Shown: in pieces, positions 27,449-36,337 of the stretch
How the letters are laid out: each line of letters starts with the position of its first letter
Position numbering within the stretch: the stretch's first letter is position 1
NCBI GenBank assembly: GCA_022446815.1
Contig: JAKVCD010000044.1
Span: forward strand, 1-64,000
Direction: 5' to 3'
Source: Planctomycetota bacterium
GTDB taxonomy: Bacteria > Planctomycetota > UBA1135 > GCA-002686595
Length of the DNA stretch: 64,000 nt
Translations under genes and position numbers: made by a program
The notes under the pieces: model-generated
Database searches by the model: none
What the model saw: only the letters and a program-made list of their open reading frames with translations
What the model was told of the DNA's origin: nothing

Positions 27449-28150
27449 CTACTCTCCGCTGGAGACGTAGATCTCGACTCGGCGGTTGAAGCGCTTGTTG
27501 TCGGCGCTGTTGTTCTCCTTCAAGGGCATGTGCTCGCCAAAGCCCATGACAGAGATGTCATCCGCGCCGACCTTACCATCAGAGATCATGACCATCGCGA
27601 CCTCGACGGCTCGCGCCGCGGAGAGCTGCAAGTTCCCGTGGGGGAACTTTTCTAGGGTAGCGGGACGCTTCACCGGGTCGTTGTCGGTGTGACCACGGAC
27701 CCAGATCCTACCGTGAGGGTTCCCGGTGATCTGAGCGCAGACCTCGACGAGCGCCTTCTTGCCATCCTCGTTGATCTCCGCGGAGCCGGAGTCAAAGAGG
27801 ACCTGATCCTGAACTCGGATCAGGTAGCTGCCGTCGTTGAACGAATAAAAGGAGATGTCATCGGGGTTCTCTCCCATCTTGTCGAGCTCCGCGCGCAGGC
27901 GCTCAAGCTCGGCCTCCATCGCTGTATAACTCGCCGGGACGGGCTCGCCGCCAGCGCTGAGGAGGTCTGTCTCGAGGTCTTCGGTCTTCATCTCGAGCAT
28001 CAGGTGATCCTGCTCGAGGTCATGGAGCCGCGCCTGGTAATGGCGCGCGAGGTCTACGGCCTCGTCATACTCTTCCTGGGAGACGCAAGACCCGCTCACG
28101 AGAGCGAGGGCGAGGGCGGCGGGTGCCACGTGCTTGTGGTTCATCTTCAT
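27449..28150 (-). CDS. OmpA-family peptidoglycan-associated lipoprotein
   Basis: This 233-residue protein has a signal peptide ending in the lipobox VSGSC (Cys near residue 22). A coiled-coil region of about 90 residues (EEYDEAVDLARHYQARLHDL onwards) follows, then an OmpA C-terminal domain. The domain starts FDSGSAEINEDG and carries the peptidoglycan-binding pattern VRGHTDNDPV, then LSAARAVEVA and VMGFGEHMP, with NRRVEI at the end. It should tether the outer membrane to the cell wall in the manner of Pal. The presence of a lipid-anchored OmpA protein fits a diderm envelope. It is the first gene of a run with the FGE-like lipoprotein and rsmA. Confidence 0.88.
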   Translation of the reverse strand: MKMNHKHVAPAALALALVSGSCVSQEEYDEAVDLARHYQARLHDLEQDHLMLEMKTEDLETDLLSAGGEPVPASYTAMEAELERLRAELDKMGENPDDISFYSFNDGSYLIRVQDQVLFDSGSAEINEDGKKALVEVCAQITGNPHGRIWVRGHTDNDPVKRPATLEKFPHGNLQLSAARAVEVAMVMISDGKVGADDISVMGFGEHMPLKENNSADNKRFNRRVEIYVSSGE

Positions 28151-28509
28151 GCTGGTTCGGCGTGTTGCTGGAATCAGAGGCTTGTGGAAACACTCCCAGT
28201 TGTCGAGTCAGCTAAGCTGCAGACGTGCGGAAGTACTTGAGCTCCTGGAGGTGGAGCTCGAGAGAGCTACACCCCGTGGGCACAGGCGAGATTAGGAATT
28301 CCGAGAGGCCTGTTCCACCTCCACTCCGGGGGAATCCTTGGACATTCCCACACCCCGCGTAGAGACAGGCTGCCCCTCCAAGGGCTAAGGCCCGAGCCCT
28401 TGGCGCCCGACTCCCTAGAAAAAGCCAAGCGCGCAGCACCTGGCTTAGGAGCTGCGCGCTTCAAAGGCTCACCCCTGCTCATGGCGGGAGCGAGAGCGAT
28501 CTGTCGCCA
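28151..28509. other. Non-coding interval with a terminator
   Basis: This 359-nt gap holds the intrinsic terminator listed at 28419-28461 and, nearer 28150, the presumed promoter of the OmpA lipoprotein gene, for which I see no clear consensus match. A short frame (28212-28439, minus) ends its hydrophobic stretch in a lipobox-like LYAGC, but its GTG start lies inside the terminator stem, so I do not call it. Confidence 0.5.
28419..28461 (-). terminator. Strong intrinsic terminator after the HTH-membrane gene
   Basis: On the minus strand AAGCGCGCAGC (28451-28461) pairs perfectly over 11 bp with GCTGCGCGCTT (28427-28437) across a 13-nt loop, then GGC and TTTTT follow. It ends the transcript of the gene at 28510-29073. 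Confidence 0.85.
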
Positions 28510-29073
28510 CTAGTTAGAGCCGGGCAAGACCTTGTCGAAGTCGAAGATCTGCGCGATCGGGCGGGCGAGACCAGAGATCTGATCGTTGGCCACCGCCATC
28601 ACGACCGGGATGCCGAGGATCATCACCACGCTGGTCACGACCAGGAAGCCCTTCACCCAGCCGGGCTCGACCTCGTCCTCTTCCACAGCAGCTGCAGCTG
28701 CAGCGCGGCTCGGACGCTTACGGACCGCCGTATCGGTCACCGGGGCGGCCTCCTCTTCCTCGAGCTCGATCTCTTCAACGTCGTCATCTTCCTGGAGGAT
28801 GGTCTCGACGTCGGCGATCTCCTCAGTAGCCATCCCGGCCTCGTCAGCCATGTCTACGTCGTCCTCGAAGACGATCTCTTCACTTGCGCCAGCGTCGACG
28901 TCGCCGGTGAGCTCAGAGCGGAGCGTCTCGACGTCCTGCGCACGGAGCTTCATGGTGTCGCCTTCACGGAAGGCACGAATTTCGCCTTCTGAGACGAGGC
29001 GCTTGAGCTCCTCCTCTTGCAGGCGGAGCTGATCGAGGGCGTCTTCGAAGCTAAGGAACTGGTCGTCGGCCAC
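28510..29073 (-). CDS. Membrane-anchored protein with an N-terminal excisionase/MerR-like helix-turn-helix
   Basis: Residues 1-55 (FLSFEDALDQLRLQEEELKRLVSEGEIRAFREGDTMKLRAQDVETL) match the excisionase-type winged helix used by small DNA-binding and adaptor proteins. A long, very acidic linker (about 60-130) follows, with an alanine and arginine patch. Near residue 140 is one hydrophobic helix (FLVVTSVVMILGIPVVMAV) that should cross the membrane, leaving a short tail. The N-terminus would be cytoplasmic. Small HTH-plus-helix proteins like this recur in planctomycetes and their job is unknown. Possible roles include linking chromosome or another protein to the membrane. A strong terminator follows the gene, so it is the end of its transcript. 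Confidence 0.75.
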   Translation of the reverse strand: MADDQFLSFEDALDQLRLQEEELKRLVSEGEIRAFREGDTMKLRAQDVETLRSELTGDVDAGASEEIVFEDDVDMADEAGMATEEIADVETILQEDDDVEEIELEEEEAAPVTDTAVRKRPSRAAAAAAVEEDEVEPGWVKGFLVVTSVVMILGIPVVMAVANDQISGLARPIAQIFDFDKVLPGSN

Positions 29074-29193
29074 GGAGAGATCTCCTGGAATGTGGGTCTG
29101 GGGGGATGGTTGAGAAGAGGTCTGGGGACCTGTGTACCTGCCGATTAGTGTAACGACAAACAGCGAGTTCGGTCCAAAGGAACGGCTCCGCGC

Positions 29194-29601
29194 TCAGGAA
29201 TCCTCCTCAGCGGCGGGGCCAAACATGTCTCGGAGCGCCTTATATGAGTGCTCCGACTTGTCATTGTAGCCGTCGAGCTCGAGGTCGAGCCCGATCCGGC
29301 GGGCAGCCACTAGGCGGATGCCTTGGGAGCTCTTGGCACCCGCAGAGGCCTGATAGACGGCGAGGTGCTTGCTCTCCGTGTCGATCACGTAGAGCACCAT
29401 CGCGCCCGTCATGTCCGTGCCCGTGACCGCGATCATGCTCCCGTTGGAGTCTGCGGTCGCCCCACCGGGGCTCTGGAAGGCGACCGTTTGGCCTCCAGGG
29501 AGACCGCCGTCTTGCCCTAGGGCGAAGCCTAGAGCAGCCAGCAGGGCTCCAGCGATCAGGACACCGAGCGTCCTCGCAGGTTGGGTGATGGGCTCAGTCA
29601 T
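29194..29601 (-). CDS. Small membrane-anchored or secreted protein of unknown function
   Basis: The 135-residue protein has an N-terminal hydrophobic helix (LGVLIAGALLAALGFALG) that may be a signal anchor. A Gly-rich linker follows, then a compact domain with MIAVTGTDMTGAMVLYVIDTE and HLAVYQ. That pattern resembles a single beta-propeller-like blade or a small beta domain, as in planctomycete proteins of similar length. I recognise no named family. It lies between the HTH-membrane gene and the CNNM genes on the same strand with gaps of about 110-120 nt, so it may have its own promoter. Confidence 0.65.
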   Translation of the reverse strand: MTEPITQPARTLGVLIAGALLAALGFALGQDGGLPGGQTVAFQSPGGATADSNGSMIAVTGTDMTGAMVLYVIDTESKHLAVYQASAGAKSSQGIRLVAARRIGLDLELDGYNDKSEHSYKALRDMFGPAAEEDS

Positions 29602-29708
29602 AGCGTAAGAGGGTGTGCTCCCGTTGGGGTTGCGCGGGCCATACCGGCTCGCACGAGGTCAAATATCCTACTCGGGGCAGGAGGTTGCGGCCAAGTCGTG
29701 AGATTCCA

Positions 29709-30668
29709 TCACCAGCTCCCTAGATCTCCGGAGATCTCCTCTAGAAGGTCTTTCAGGGCCACCAGGCCGAGCGGCGCCTCAGGTGTACCCACGATAGCCA
29801 TCCTGACCCCGCGCATGCGCAGCCGAGCTAGAGCTTTGTCTACGGGCGTCCCCGCCGGCAGGCAGAGGACCTCACGCAAGTGTGAGAGGGGCTTCGACGG
29901 ATCCGAGTCGCCGAGGACCTCTAGCTGGTGTAGGTAGCCTTGGACCACGCCTTCAGCGTCAGCGACCGGCACGCGGGAGTACTGAGATTCCCCCACTTGC
30001 TCACGTAGATTGGAGGCCTCAGCCTCTGTGCTGACCCGTACGACCCTCTCCCATGGCGTCATCACCCGCTCAAGCGGCACGCCACGTAGCTCGAGGGCGT
30101 TACGCGCAAGCTCCTCAGCCCGCGGCTCGAGGGCGCCGAGCAGTGCTCCCTCTTGGAGCAAGCGCTCGACAGACTCGCGCGTGCCGACGCTCTCTCGCTC
30201 CTCACCCTTGAGCCCGAACAGGACTCCGGAGACCTTGCTGATGAGCGAGAGCACGCGCTCGGCCGGCCACAGGAGGAAGCGCGCAATCAGGAGAAAGTCT
30301 GCTGTCCAAGCCATCGTGGCGTGAGGCCTGCGACGGAAGAGGTCCTTGGGCAGGGCCTCCCCGAGGAAGAACACGATCGGCGTGAGGATGAGGGCGACCA
30401 AGAACTCCTCGCTGAAGCCCTCCTCGCTGCCTCCGCCGAGCTCCTTAGCCCGCCATGTAAGGATCTCCAGAGCGATGTTGTTCCCCACGAGGATCGTCAC
30501 AAGCACAGCTGACTCGTGGCGGACGAGGTAGCGCAGGAGCTTCGCTGAGCGACGCCCTGCGCGCGCGTCCACCTCAAGCCTCGCTTGAGAGAGCCGATAG
30601 AGGCCCGTCTCGCTGCCTGAGAAGACAGCGCTCGCGAAGAGCGCGACGAGGAGGATGACCCAGATCAT
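29709..30668 (-). CDS. CNNM/HlyC-type membrane protein with CBS pair (short form)
   Basis: I start at ATG 30668, which overlaps the stop of the upstream gene by 4 nt, giving about 319 residues. The N-terminal DUF21/CNNM domain has about four membrane helices (IWVILLVALFASAVFSGSETGLYRLSQAR at the start, with the SGSETG motif of the family). CBS-like sequence follows (VMTPWERVV, YSRVPVADAEGVVQGYLH). No CorC_HlyC domain is seen at the C-terminus. CNNM proteins are linked to Mg2+ or divalent cation transport across the inner membrane. It is the third gene of an overlapping set with a longer CNNM protein and a histidine kinase. Confidence 0.85.
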   Translation of the reverse strand: MIWVILLVALFASAVFSGSETGLYRLSQARLEVDARAGRRSAKLLRYLVRHESAVLVTILVGNNIALEILTWRAKELGGGSEEGFSEEFLVALILTPIVFFLGEALPKDLFRRRPHATMAWTADFLLIARFLLWPAERVLSLISKVSGVLFGLKGEERESVGTRESVERLLQEGALLGALEPRAEELARNALELRGVPLERVMTPWERVVRVSTEAEASNLREQVGESQYSRVPVADAEGVVQGYLHQLEVLGDSDPSKPLSHLREVLCLPAGTPVDKALARLRMRGVRMAIVGTPEAPLGLVALKDLLEEISGDLGSW

Positions 30669-31885
30669 GCTGACTCCTCCCCGGTGGCCACGTGCAGGTC
30701 CACCGCGACGACGCGACGACCGCGAGCGTCGGAGACCTCGCACACGAGCGGTCCGACGCGGACGCTGTCACCGACGCGCGGGATGCGACCCAAGACGGCC
30801 GTCACCATGCCGCCGACAGTCTCGAACTCTGTAGGCACGACGCGCTGCCCAAAGTGGAGGTTCCAATCTCGGATGGCGAGGTTTCCAGCGACCCGATACT
30901 TACCCTCGCCGAGCGGCACGACAGGGTGCTCGCGGTCCTCCCCTTCGGTCCGCAGCTCTCCCACGAGCTCCTCAAAGATGTCCTCTACCGTGACGACTCC
31001 AGCCGTCCCGCCCCACTCATCGACGACGACCGCCTCTGCTGCCCGGTCGCGCTTAAACTCCGCTAAGAGGTCGAGCACCCCCGCGACCTCCGGGACGAAC
31101 TTAATAGGCATGGTCGACTGAGCCACCGCACGCCCCGGGCTCTTCAAGAGATCTTTCACTCGCACACAGCCGATGACGTGGTCCGCGTCGCCATCCACGA
31201 CCGGCAGGCGAGGCAAACGCGCGTCCACCGCGGCGCGGACCTTGTCGCTGTAGTCTTCGTCCTGCACATCCAAAAAGAGCATGTCGACGCGCGGCGTCAT
31301 GATCTCTCGGACGCGGGTGCCTGCGAGCTCGACGATCTCGGAGAGGACCTCAGCTTCGATGCGGTCCAGCTCCCCGACCTCACCCGCGCGACTCAGGACC
31401 TCGTCCAAGATCTCTGGAGTCAGAGAGTCCTCCTCTGACTCCGACTGTCCTAGCACACGTCGACCGAGCTCGAGGAAGCCGAGGATGCTCTTCCTCAACG
31501 GACGAGTCATGCGCACGAAGACTGTGAGAGGGAGCCCCGTAAAGAGGACCACTCGGGTCGGCGCCCGCAGCGCGAGGGTCTTCGGCAGGATCTCACCGAA
31601 GACCAAGAGCATGAGGAGCACCACGAGCCCAGCCCAGACAGAGTCCTCCGAGACGAAATCCAAGCGCGTCGCGAAAGAGAAGTAGAAGAGGTTCGTGACC
31701 AGGTTGCCAAGGAGGATGGAGACGAGGAGCTCCCGCGGCTGAGACAGGAGGTTCTTGACGCGCTGAGGCGCGAGCGCGCGCTGATCGCTTGAGAGCCTGA
31801 AGAGCGCCGTCTCAGAAGCGCTGAAGGAGCCTGAGATGACGAGCAGGCTCCCTAAGAGGAGCCAGAGGAGCGGCTGCGTGTCCAT
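30665..31885 (-). CDS. CNNM/HlyC-type membrane protein with CBS pair and CorC_HlyC domain
   Basis: The start ATG 31885 shares one base with the upstream stop (TGATG) and has GGAAGAG before it, giving about 406 residues. Order of domains: DUF21/CNNM membrane domain with SGSFSASETALFRLS and several helices, CBS pair (REIMTPRVDMLFLD and LPVVDGDADHVIGCVRVKDLL), and the C-terminal CorC_HlyC domain (EWGGTAGVVTVEDIFEELVGE). This is the full layout of the HlyC/CorC family, associated with Mg2+ and Co2+ handling or export. It is translated together with a shorter paralogue downstream, so the two may form one heteromeric complex; that is an inference. Confidence 0.88.
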   Translation of the reverse strand: MDTQPLLWLLLGSLLVISGSFSASETALFRLSSDQRALAPQRVKNLLSQPRELLVSILLGNLVTNLFYFSFATRLDFVSEDSVWAGLVVLLMLLVFGEILPKTLALRAPTRVVLFTGLPLTVFVRMTRPLRKSILGFLELGRRVLGQSESEEDSLTPEILDEVLSRAGEVGELDRIEAEVLSEIVELAGTRVREIMTPRVDMLFLDVQDEDYSDKVRAAVDARLPRLPVVDGDADHVIGCVRVKDLLKSPGRAVAQSTMPIKFVPEVAGVLDLLAEFKRDRAAEAVVVDEWGGTAGVVTVEDIFEELVGELRTEGEDREHPVVPLGEGKYRVAGNLAIRDWNLHFGQRVVPTEFETVGGMVTAVLGRIPRVGDSVRVGPLVCEVSDARGRRVVAVDLHVATGEESA

Positions 31886-33375
31886 CAGCTCTCTTCCTTC
31901 GCCTTGGGCAGGCACAGCTCAGCATGGAAGCCCTCGCTAGGAGGGCTCGAGAGGAGCAGCCGACCGCCGTGCGCGCTCGCGACGTGCAAGGCGAGGGGCA
32001 GGCCGAGCCCTGTACCGCGGCCGACCTCTTTTGATGTGTGGAAGAGGTCTGTGAGGCGGCCGAGGCGCTCTGGCTCCACCCCCGGGCCGTTGTCTCTGAC
32101 GCTCAAGATCAGCTCCTCCCCCTCAGACCTCAGCGAGACCTCCACCTTAGGAGCGGCTCCTTCTGCGCTCTCCTCGTGGGCATCGAGGGCGTTCTGGAGC
32201 AGGTTCAGCGCTGCCTGGCCTATCTCGCTCTGGTCGCCACGGACACGTCCTGCCTCTACAGACCCGAGGTCGAGGACAAGCTCAACACCTTGGGCGCTGG
32301 CTCGGTGCTCAACGAGCGCGACCGCGTCTCGCGCAGCCTCAACGAAGGAGAAGACCTGCTCCGAGAGAGTCTCGCGCGGCGTGAAGCGCAGAAGCTTTCC
32401 GACGATGCCCTGGATGCGCGAGAGCCCGCTGTCGACAAGCTCTAGGTAACGCTCCCTGCGCTCCTCTGGGAGCTCTCCGCGCTCGAGAGCCTCGACCGCG
32501 TTACGCATCCCACCGAGCGGATTGTTGATCTCATGGGCGATGCCCGCAGCGAGCTCTCCCATCGCCGCGAGCCTGCGCTGGGTCATTGCCGCCTCCTCTG
32601 CTGTACGCGCCTTCCGGCGCTCATCTGCAGCGACATCTTCGAGGTGTGCGCGGGCCCGCGCCACCTCACCCGCCATCTCATTGAAGCCCCTCACCAAGTC
32701 CCCAATCTCATCTGTGTGAGGCGGCGTCTCTAAGCGGACCTCAAGGTCCCCTCCGGAGAGGCGCGCAGAAGCAGCGGCCAAGTCCTCCACTGGCTGCAGC
32801 ACGTTACGTCTCAAGACCCAGAAGGTCACGAGAGTGAGTAGGAGCGTGCTGCCTAAGAACCAAGGCAATAGTCCCATCCCGAGCTCGCCAGTACTTGCGC
32901 CGGCAGGGAGCTGGAACCAGCACCCGCCCCATACTGAGCCGCTCGGATCATAGATCGGGATCGCCACGCCCTGAGCCGCGTCGACCCGGGCCTCTGCCTC
33001 CATGGAGGCGGCGATCGAGCCCATGACGCTGGCGTGATCGAAGTTGGCCTTCCGGTGCGCTGCGCCCACAGGGTTCAGGTGTACACCCCTAGCGACGAGC
33101 TCACCTGCTCCGACCCGTCCGAGCTGCCGGTCGACCAGGATCGCATCCGAGAACTCTCCCCACCAAGGCCACTCCAAGATGGAAGCGACCTTCAGCTCGC
33201 CCTCTGGGTTGATCGTCGCCTGCAAGGTGTAGAGGAGGAGCTCTCCAAAACGCCCAGACTGCTCTTCACGCTCAGAGGCTATGCCCCCCGCGAGGAAGGT
33301 CAGCCCCGCTCCGAAGACAGCTGTATTCACCAACGTGACCAAGAAGAGCACACGTAAGCCTAGAGAGAGCCTCAT
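31885..33375 (-). CDS. Membrane sensor histidine kinase with HAMP domain
   Basis: This 496-residue protein has an N-terminal membrane helix, an extracytoplasmic sensor region of about 130 residues and a second helix (LLPWFLGSTLLLTLVTFWVL). A HAMP linker follows, then a HisKA dimerisation domain with the H-box LAAGIAHEINNPLGG, and a HATPase_c domain with the N box (LLQNALDAHEES), G1 (VRDNGPG) and G2 (GRGTGLGL). It should autophosphorylate the H-box His in response to an outside signal. No response regulator gene is next to it, so its partner is elsewhere. Its stop overlaps the downstream CNNM gene, which suggests a link between the signal and cation transport. Confidence 0.9.
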   Translation of the reverse strand: MRLSLGLRVLFLVTLVNTAVFGAGLTFLAGGIASEREEQSGRFGELLLYTLQATINPEGELKVASILEWPWWGEFSDAILVDRQLGRVGAGELVARGVHLNPVGAAHRKANFDHASVMGSIAASMEAEARVDAAQGVAIPIYDPSGSVWGGCWFQLPAGASTGELGMGLLPWFLGSTLLLTLVTFWVLRRNVLQPVEDLAAASARLSGGDLEVRLETPPHTDEIGDLVRGFNEMAGEVARARAHLEDVAADERRKARTAEEAAMTQRRLAAMGELAAGIAHEINNPLGGMRNAVEALERGELPEERRERYLELVDSGLSRIQGIVGKLLRFTPRETLSEQVFSFVEAARDAVALVEHRASAQGVELVLDLGSVEAGRVRGDQSEIGQAALNLLQNALDAHEESAEGAAPKVEVSLRSEGEELILSVRDNGPGVEPERLGRLTDLFHTSKEVGRGTGLGLPLALHVASAHGGRLLLSSPPSEGFHAELCLPKAKEES

Positions 33376-33448
33376 CGAGGCCTCCTCTGCAGGAGAGCTG
33401 GCGTTGGAGGGGCGCTCTGGATTCGTGGGTTCATGATCGGTCGGTCAC

Positions 33449-34588
33449 CTACGCGCTGCCCAGCTGGCTCATGATCTCCATGAGGGGCATGAACAAGGCC
33501 ACCACGATAAATCCTACGACACCAGCGATCATGATGAGGAGCGCGGGCTCGAGGAGCTTGAAGAATGAGTCGATCGTGCGGTCTACCTGCACCTCATAGG
33601 CGTCTGCGACCTTCAAGAGCATCCGATCTAGCTCTCCCGTCTCCTCTCCCACGTCGACCATATTCACGACGAGGTCGTCGAAGAGGCCCGTCTCCCCCAT
33701 AGGCCGGGCGAGGCCGTCGCCCTCGCGGACGACGCGCCGAATGTCCTCGATCGCGTCTGCTAGGACGTCGTTCGCCGTGGTGTCGCGCACGATGGACAGC
33801 CCGTCGAGGTGAGGGACACCCGCTTGGATCAGGGTGCCGAAGGTCCTCGCGAAGCCTGCGACGATGGAGTGAGAGAGGACCGGCCCGAGGCCAGGGATCT
33901 TCAACAGCAGCCCATGCATCTTGAAGCGATAGGCACCGCCACGTCGCATCGCGGTCAAGTGCAAGAGAACGAAGACGATCGGCAGGCCAAAGACCAGGTA
34001 CCAGTAGTTGACGCAGGCGTCAGAGATAGAGAGCAGGGTCTGGGTTGAGCCGGGGAGGTCGACGCCGAAGGAGTCGAAGATCTCGCGGAACTTCGGAATG
34101 ACCCAGGTGATGACCGCGGCGATCACGCCCACCGCGACCGTCAAGATCACCGCCGGATAGATCATCGCCCCACGCACGGTCGCCTTGATCGCGGCTGCCT
34201 TCTCGCGGAAGGTCGCGAGTCGCGTCAGCACCGTGTCGAGGATCCCGCCCGCCTCGCCGGCGCGGACCATGCTGGAGTAGAGGCTGTCAAAGACCGGGTC
34301 GTGCTTGGCCAAGGCCTCAGAGAGGGGCGTGCCGCCTGAGACGTCGTCGACGACGTCTTGCAGCACATACTTAAAGGGCCCAGGTCGAGTCTGCCCCTCG
34401 AGGATCGTGAGGGCCTTCACGACGGGGATCCCCGCCTCGGAGAGGGTCGCGAGCTGAATCGTGAAGTCGTTGACGATCTGCGGGGCGACGCGACCGCGCT
34501 TTCGCTTCTCGCGAGCCTGACCGCCCCCCTTCGCGCCGCCGGCGCTCTGCTCCGGCGCTGCTGCCGTCCTCTTGATCTTCTTAGCCAT
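33449..34588 (-). CDS. pilC: Type IV pilus/type II secretion inner-membrane platform protein (PilC/GspF)
   Basis: This 379-residue protein has two copies of the T2SF domain. After a basic N-terminal tail (residues 1-35) come the first repeat (FTIQLATLSEAGIPVVKAL, then GGTPLSEALAKH) with the helix VILTVAVGVIAAVITWVIP, and the second repeat (FARTFGTLIQAGVPHLDGL) ending in LLEPALLIMIAGVVGFIVVALFMP. That is the fold of PilC/GspF, which converts the cytoplasmic ATPase motion into pilin movement. Its neighbours upstream encode two PilB-type and one PilT-type ATPase, so a type IV pilus rather than secretion alone is likely. No pilin gene is adjacent. Confidence 0.93.
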   Translation of the reverse strand: MAKKIKRTAAAPEQSAGGAKGGGQAREKRKRGRVAPQIVNDFTIQLATLSEAGIPVVKALTILEGQTRPGPFKYVLQDVVDDVSGGTPLSEALAKHDPVFDSLYSSMVRAGEAGGILDTVLTRLATFREKAAAIKATVRGAMIYPAVILTVAVGVIAAVITWVIPKFREIFDSFGVDLPGSTQTLLSISDACVNYWYLVFGLPIVFVLLHLTAMRRGGAYRFKMHGLLLKIPGLGPVLSHSIVAGFARTFGTLIQAGVPHLDGLSIVRDTTANDVLADAIEDIRRVVREGDGLARPMGETGLFDDLVVNMVDVGEETGELDRMLLKVADAYEVQVDRTIDSFFKLLEPALLIMIAGVVGFIVVALFMPLMEIMSQLGSA

Positions 34589-34657
34589 CTTGATTCGCCG
34601 CGCCTCTGCGTGCGCCGCAGCCCTGCAGCCTATCAGAGGCCGCGGCCTGCGCGCGCC

Positions 34658-36337
34658 CTAGACGATCGTCTCCCTGAGGACCTCCTCGATCGTCGTGACC
34701 CCTTCAAGGACCGCGTTCAGACCAGACTCTCTCAGAGAGCGCATCCCAGAGGCCCGCGCCGCGTCTCTGAGCTCATTGGAAGAGCCCCCGCTGAGGATCG
34801 AGCGCTTGATGCCAGCGTCGACGCGCAGGACCTCAAAGATGCCCATACGTCCGCGGTAGCCTGTGTGGTGGCACTCGTCGCAGCCCTTACCGTAGTAGAG
34901 GGTCGCGCCCTCAAACTGCGCCCCGTCAGGGCCGAGCTCGCGCAAGAGATCCTCGTCCGGCTGGTATGCCTCCCTACAGTTGGGGCAGATGCGCCGCACC
35001 AGGCGCTGGGCCACCACCGCTTCCAGGGTCGCAGAGATGAGGAAGGGTTGGATGCCCATGTCGACGAGGCGAGTGATCGTGCTAGGCGCGTCGTTCGTGT
35101 GGATCGTCGAGAACACCGTGTGGCCTGTGAGGCTGGCCTCAACAGCTACCGAGGCGGTCTCCTCGTCACGAATCTCCCCGACCAGGATCTTGTCTGGATC
35201 TTGACGCAGAATCGTGCGCAGCACCGATGCATAGGTGACCCCGATCTCATGGTTCACAGGGACCTGGACGATGCCCTCGATCTCGTACTCAACGGGATCC
35301 TCCGTCGTGATGACCTTGAGGTCTGGCGAGTTCGCCTCCTGCAACATCGCGTAGAGCGTCGTGGTCTTACCCGAGCCTGTAGGCCCCGTGATGAGGACGA
35401 TGCCATGCGGGAGCTCGACGAGATCGCGCAAGATCTGCTCTTCGCGCTGCTGAAGCCCGAGCGCGCGCAAGTCTAGGTTGACCGAAGAGCGGTCGAGGAT
35501 TCGTAGCACGCAGCCCTCGCCGGAGATCGACGGGAGCGTCGCGACACGGAGATCGACGGGCCGACCATCAATCGAGAGCTCGATTCGACCGTCCTGAGGG
35601 ACGCGAACTTCGGTGATGTCGAGGTTGCTCATGACCTTCACCCTGCTGACGAGCGGGAGGGCCAAGTGCGGCGGCGGAGACTCAACCTCGTAGAGCGCGC
35701 CGTCTACGCGATAGCGGATCCTGAAGGCTCCCTCGAAGGTCTCGAAGTGCACGTCGCTCGCGCGATCACGGATCGCGCGGTGCAGAATTGAGTTGAGGAG
35801 ACGAACGACTGGCTGGCTCGCAGCCGCTGCCTCTGCGTCGTGGTCTGTGACCGAGGCGGCAGCGTCGGCGATCACATCAGAGAGGCTCTCCTCGGCTCCA
35901 TAGAGCTCCTCCACCCACTCTGAGAGCTTCGTGGCATCCCCCACCACGCCGCGCACTGGCATCCCGGTAGAGAAGGAGAGGTCCTCTAGGACCGCTGTGT
36001 TCAAGGGGTCGCCGATCGCAAGCACCAGCGTGTCACCCTCCAAGCGGAGGGGCAGGACCCCGAAGGTGTGAGCCGTTGAGGCGTCCACCCGCTCGAGGGC
36101 CTCTGCAGTCGGCTCTGTGGTCTCAAGGTCCACGGTCTCTAGGCCGGCCTGCTCCGCGAGGGCCATAGCCACGTCTGCACTTGTCGCGTGCCCGAGCGCG
36201 ACAAGGCATTGGCCGAAGAGCCCGCCCTGCTCCCGCTGGGTGTCGAGGGCCTCCTGCACCTGTCCCTCCCCGAGGACCTTACGGGCCTTGAGGATCTGGC
36301 CGAGAAGCCGGCGCCCCTTGCTCGCCTCTTCGCTCAA
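34658..36337 (-). CDS. pilB: Type IV pilus assembly ATPase (PilB/GspE), paralogue 1
   Basis: This 559-residue protein has an N-terminal GspE_N domain (GRRLLGQILKARKVL and following) and a complete ATPase core. Walker A is GPTGSGKTTTLY, the Asp box has EDPVEYEIEGIVQV, Walker B is ILVGEIRDEETA, and the His box has GHTVFSTIHTN. A tetra-cysteine zinc site (CPNC, then CDEC about 36 residues later) sits near residue 460, as in PilB and GspE. It would power pilus extension. The start overlaps the stop of pilT by 4 nt. A second PilB-like protein lies two genes upstream, so the two may differ in time or substrate. Confidence 0.92.
   Translation of the reverse strand: MSEEASKGRRLLGQILKARKVLGEGQVQEALDTQREQGGLFGQCLVALGHATSADVAMALAEQAGLETVDLETTEPTAEALERVDASTAHTFGVLPLRLEGDTLVLAIGDPLNTAVLEDLSFSTGMPVRGVVGDATKLSEWVEELYGAEESLSDVIADAAASVTDHDAEAAAASQPVVRLLNSILHRAIRDRASDVHFETFEGAFRIRYRVDGALYEVESPPPHLALPLVSRVKVMSNLDITEVRVPQDGRIELSIDGRPVDLRVATLPSISGEGCVLRILDRSSVNLDLRALGLQQREEQILRDLVELPHGIVLITGPTGSGKTTTLYAMLQEANSPDLKVITTEDPVEYEIEGIVQVPVNHEIGVTYASVLRTILRQDPDKILVGEIRDEETASVAVEASLTGHTVFSTIHTNDAPSTITRLVDMGIQPFLISATLEAVVAQRLVRRICPNCREAYQPDEDLLRELGPDGAQFEGATLYYGKGCDECHHTGYRGRMGIFEVLRVDAGIKRSILSGGSSNELRDAARASGMRSLRESGLNAVLEGVTTIEEVLRETIV

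Noticed and set aside
28212-28439. 75-codon minus-strand frame with a lipobox-like LYAGC
   Set aside because: Its GTG start lies within the strong terminator stem at 28427-28461 and no ribosome-binding site precedes it.
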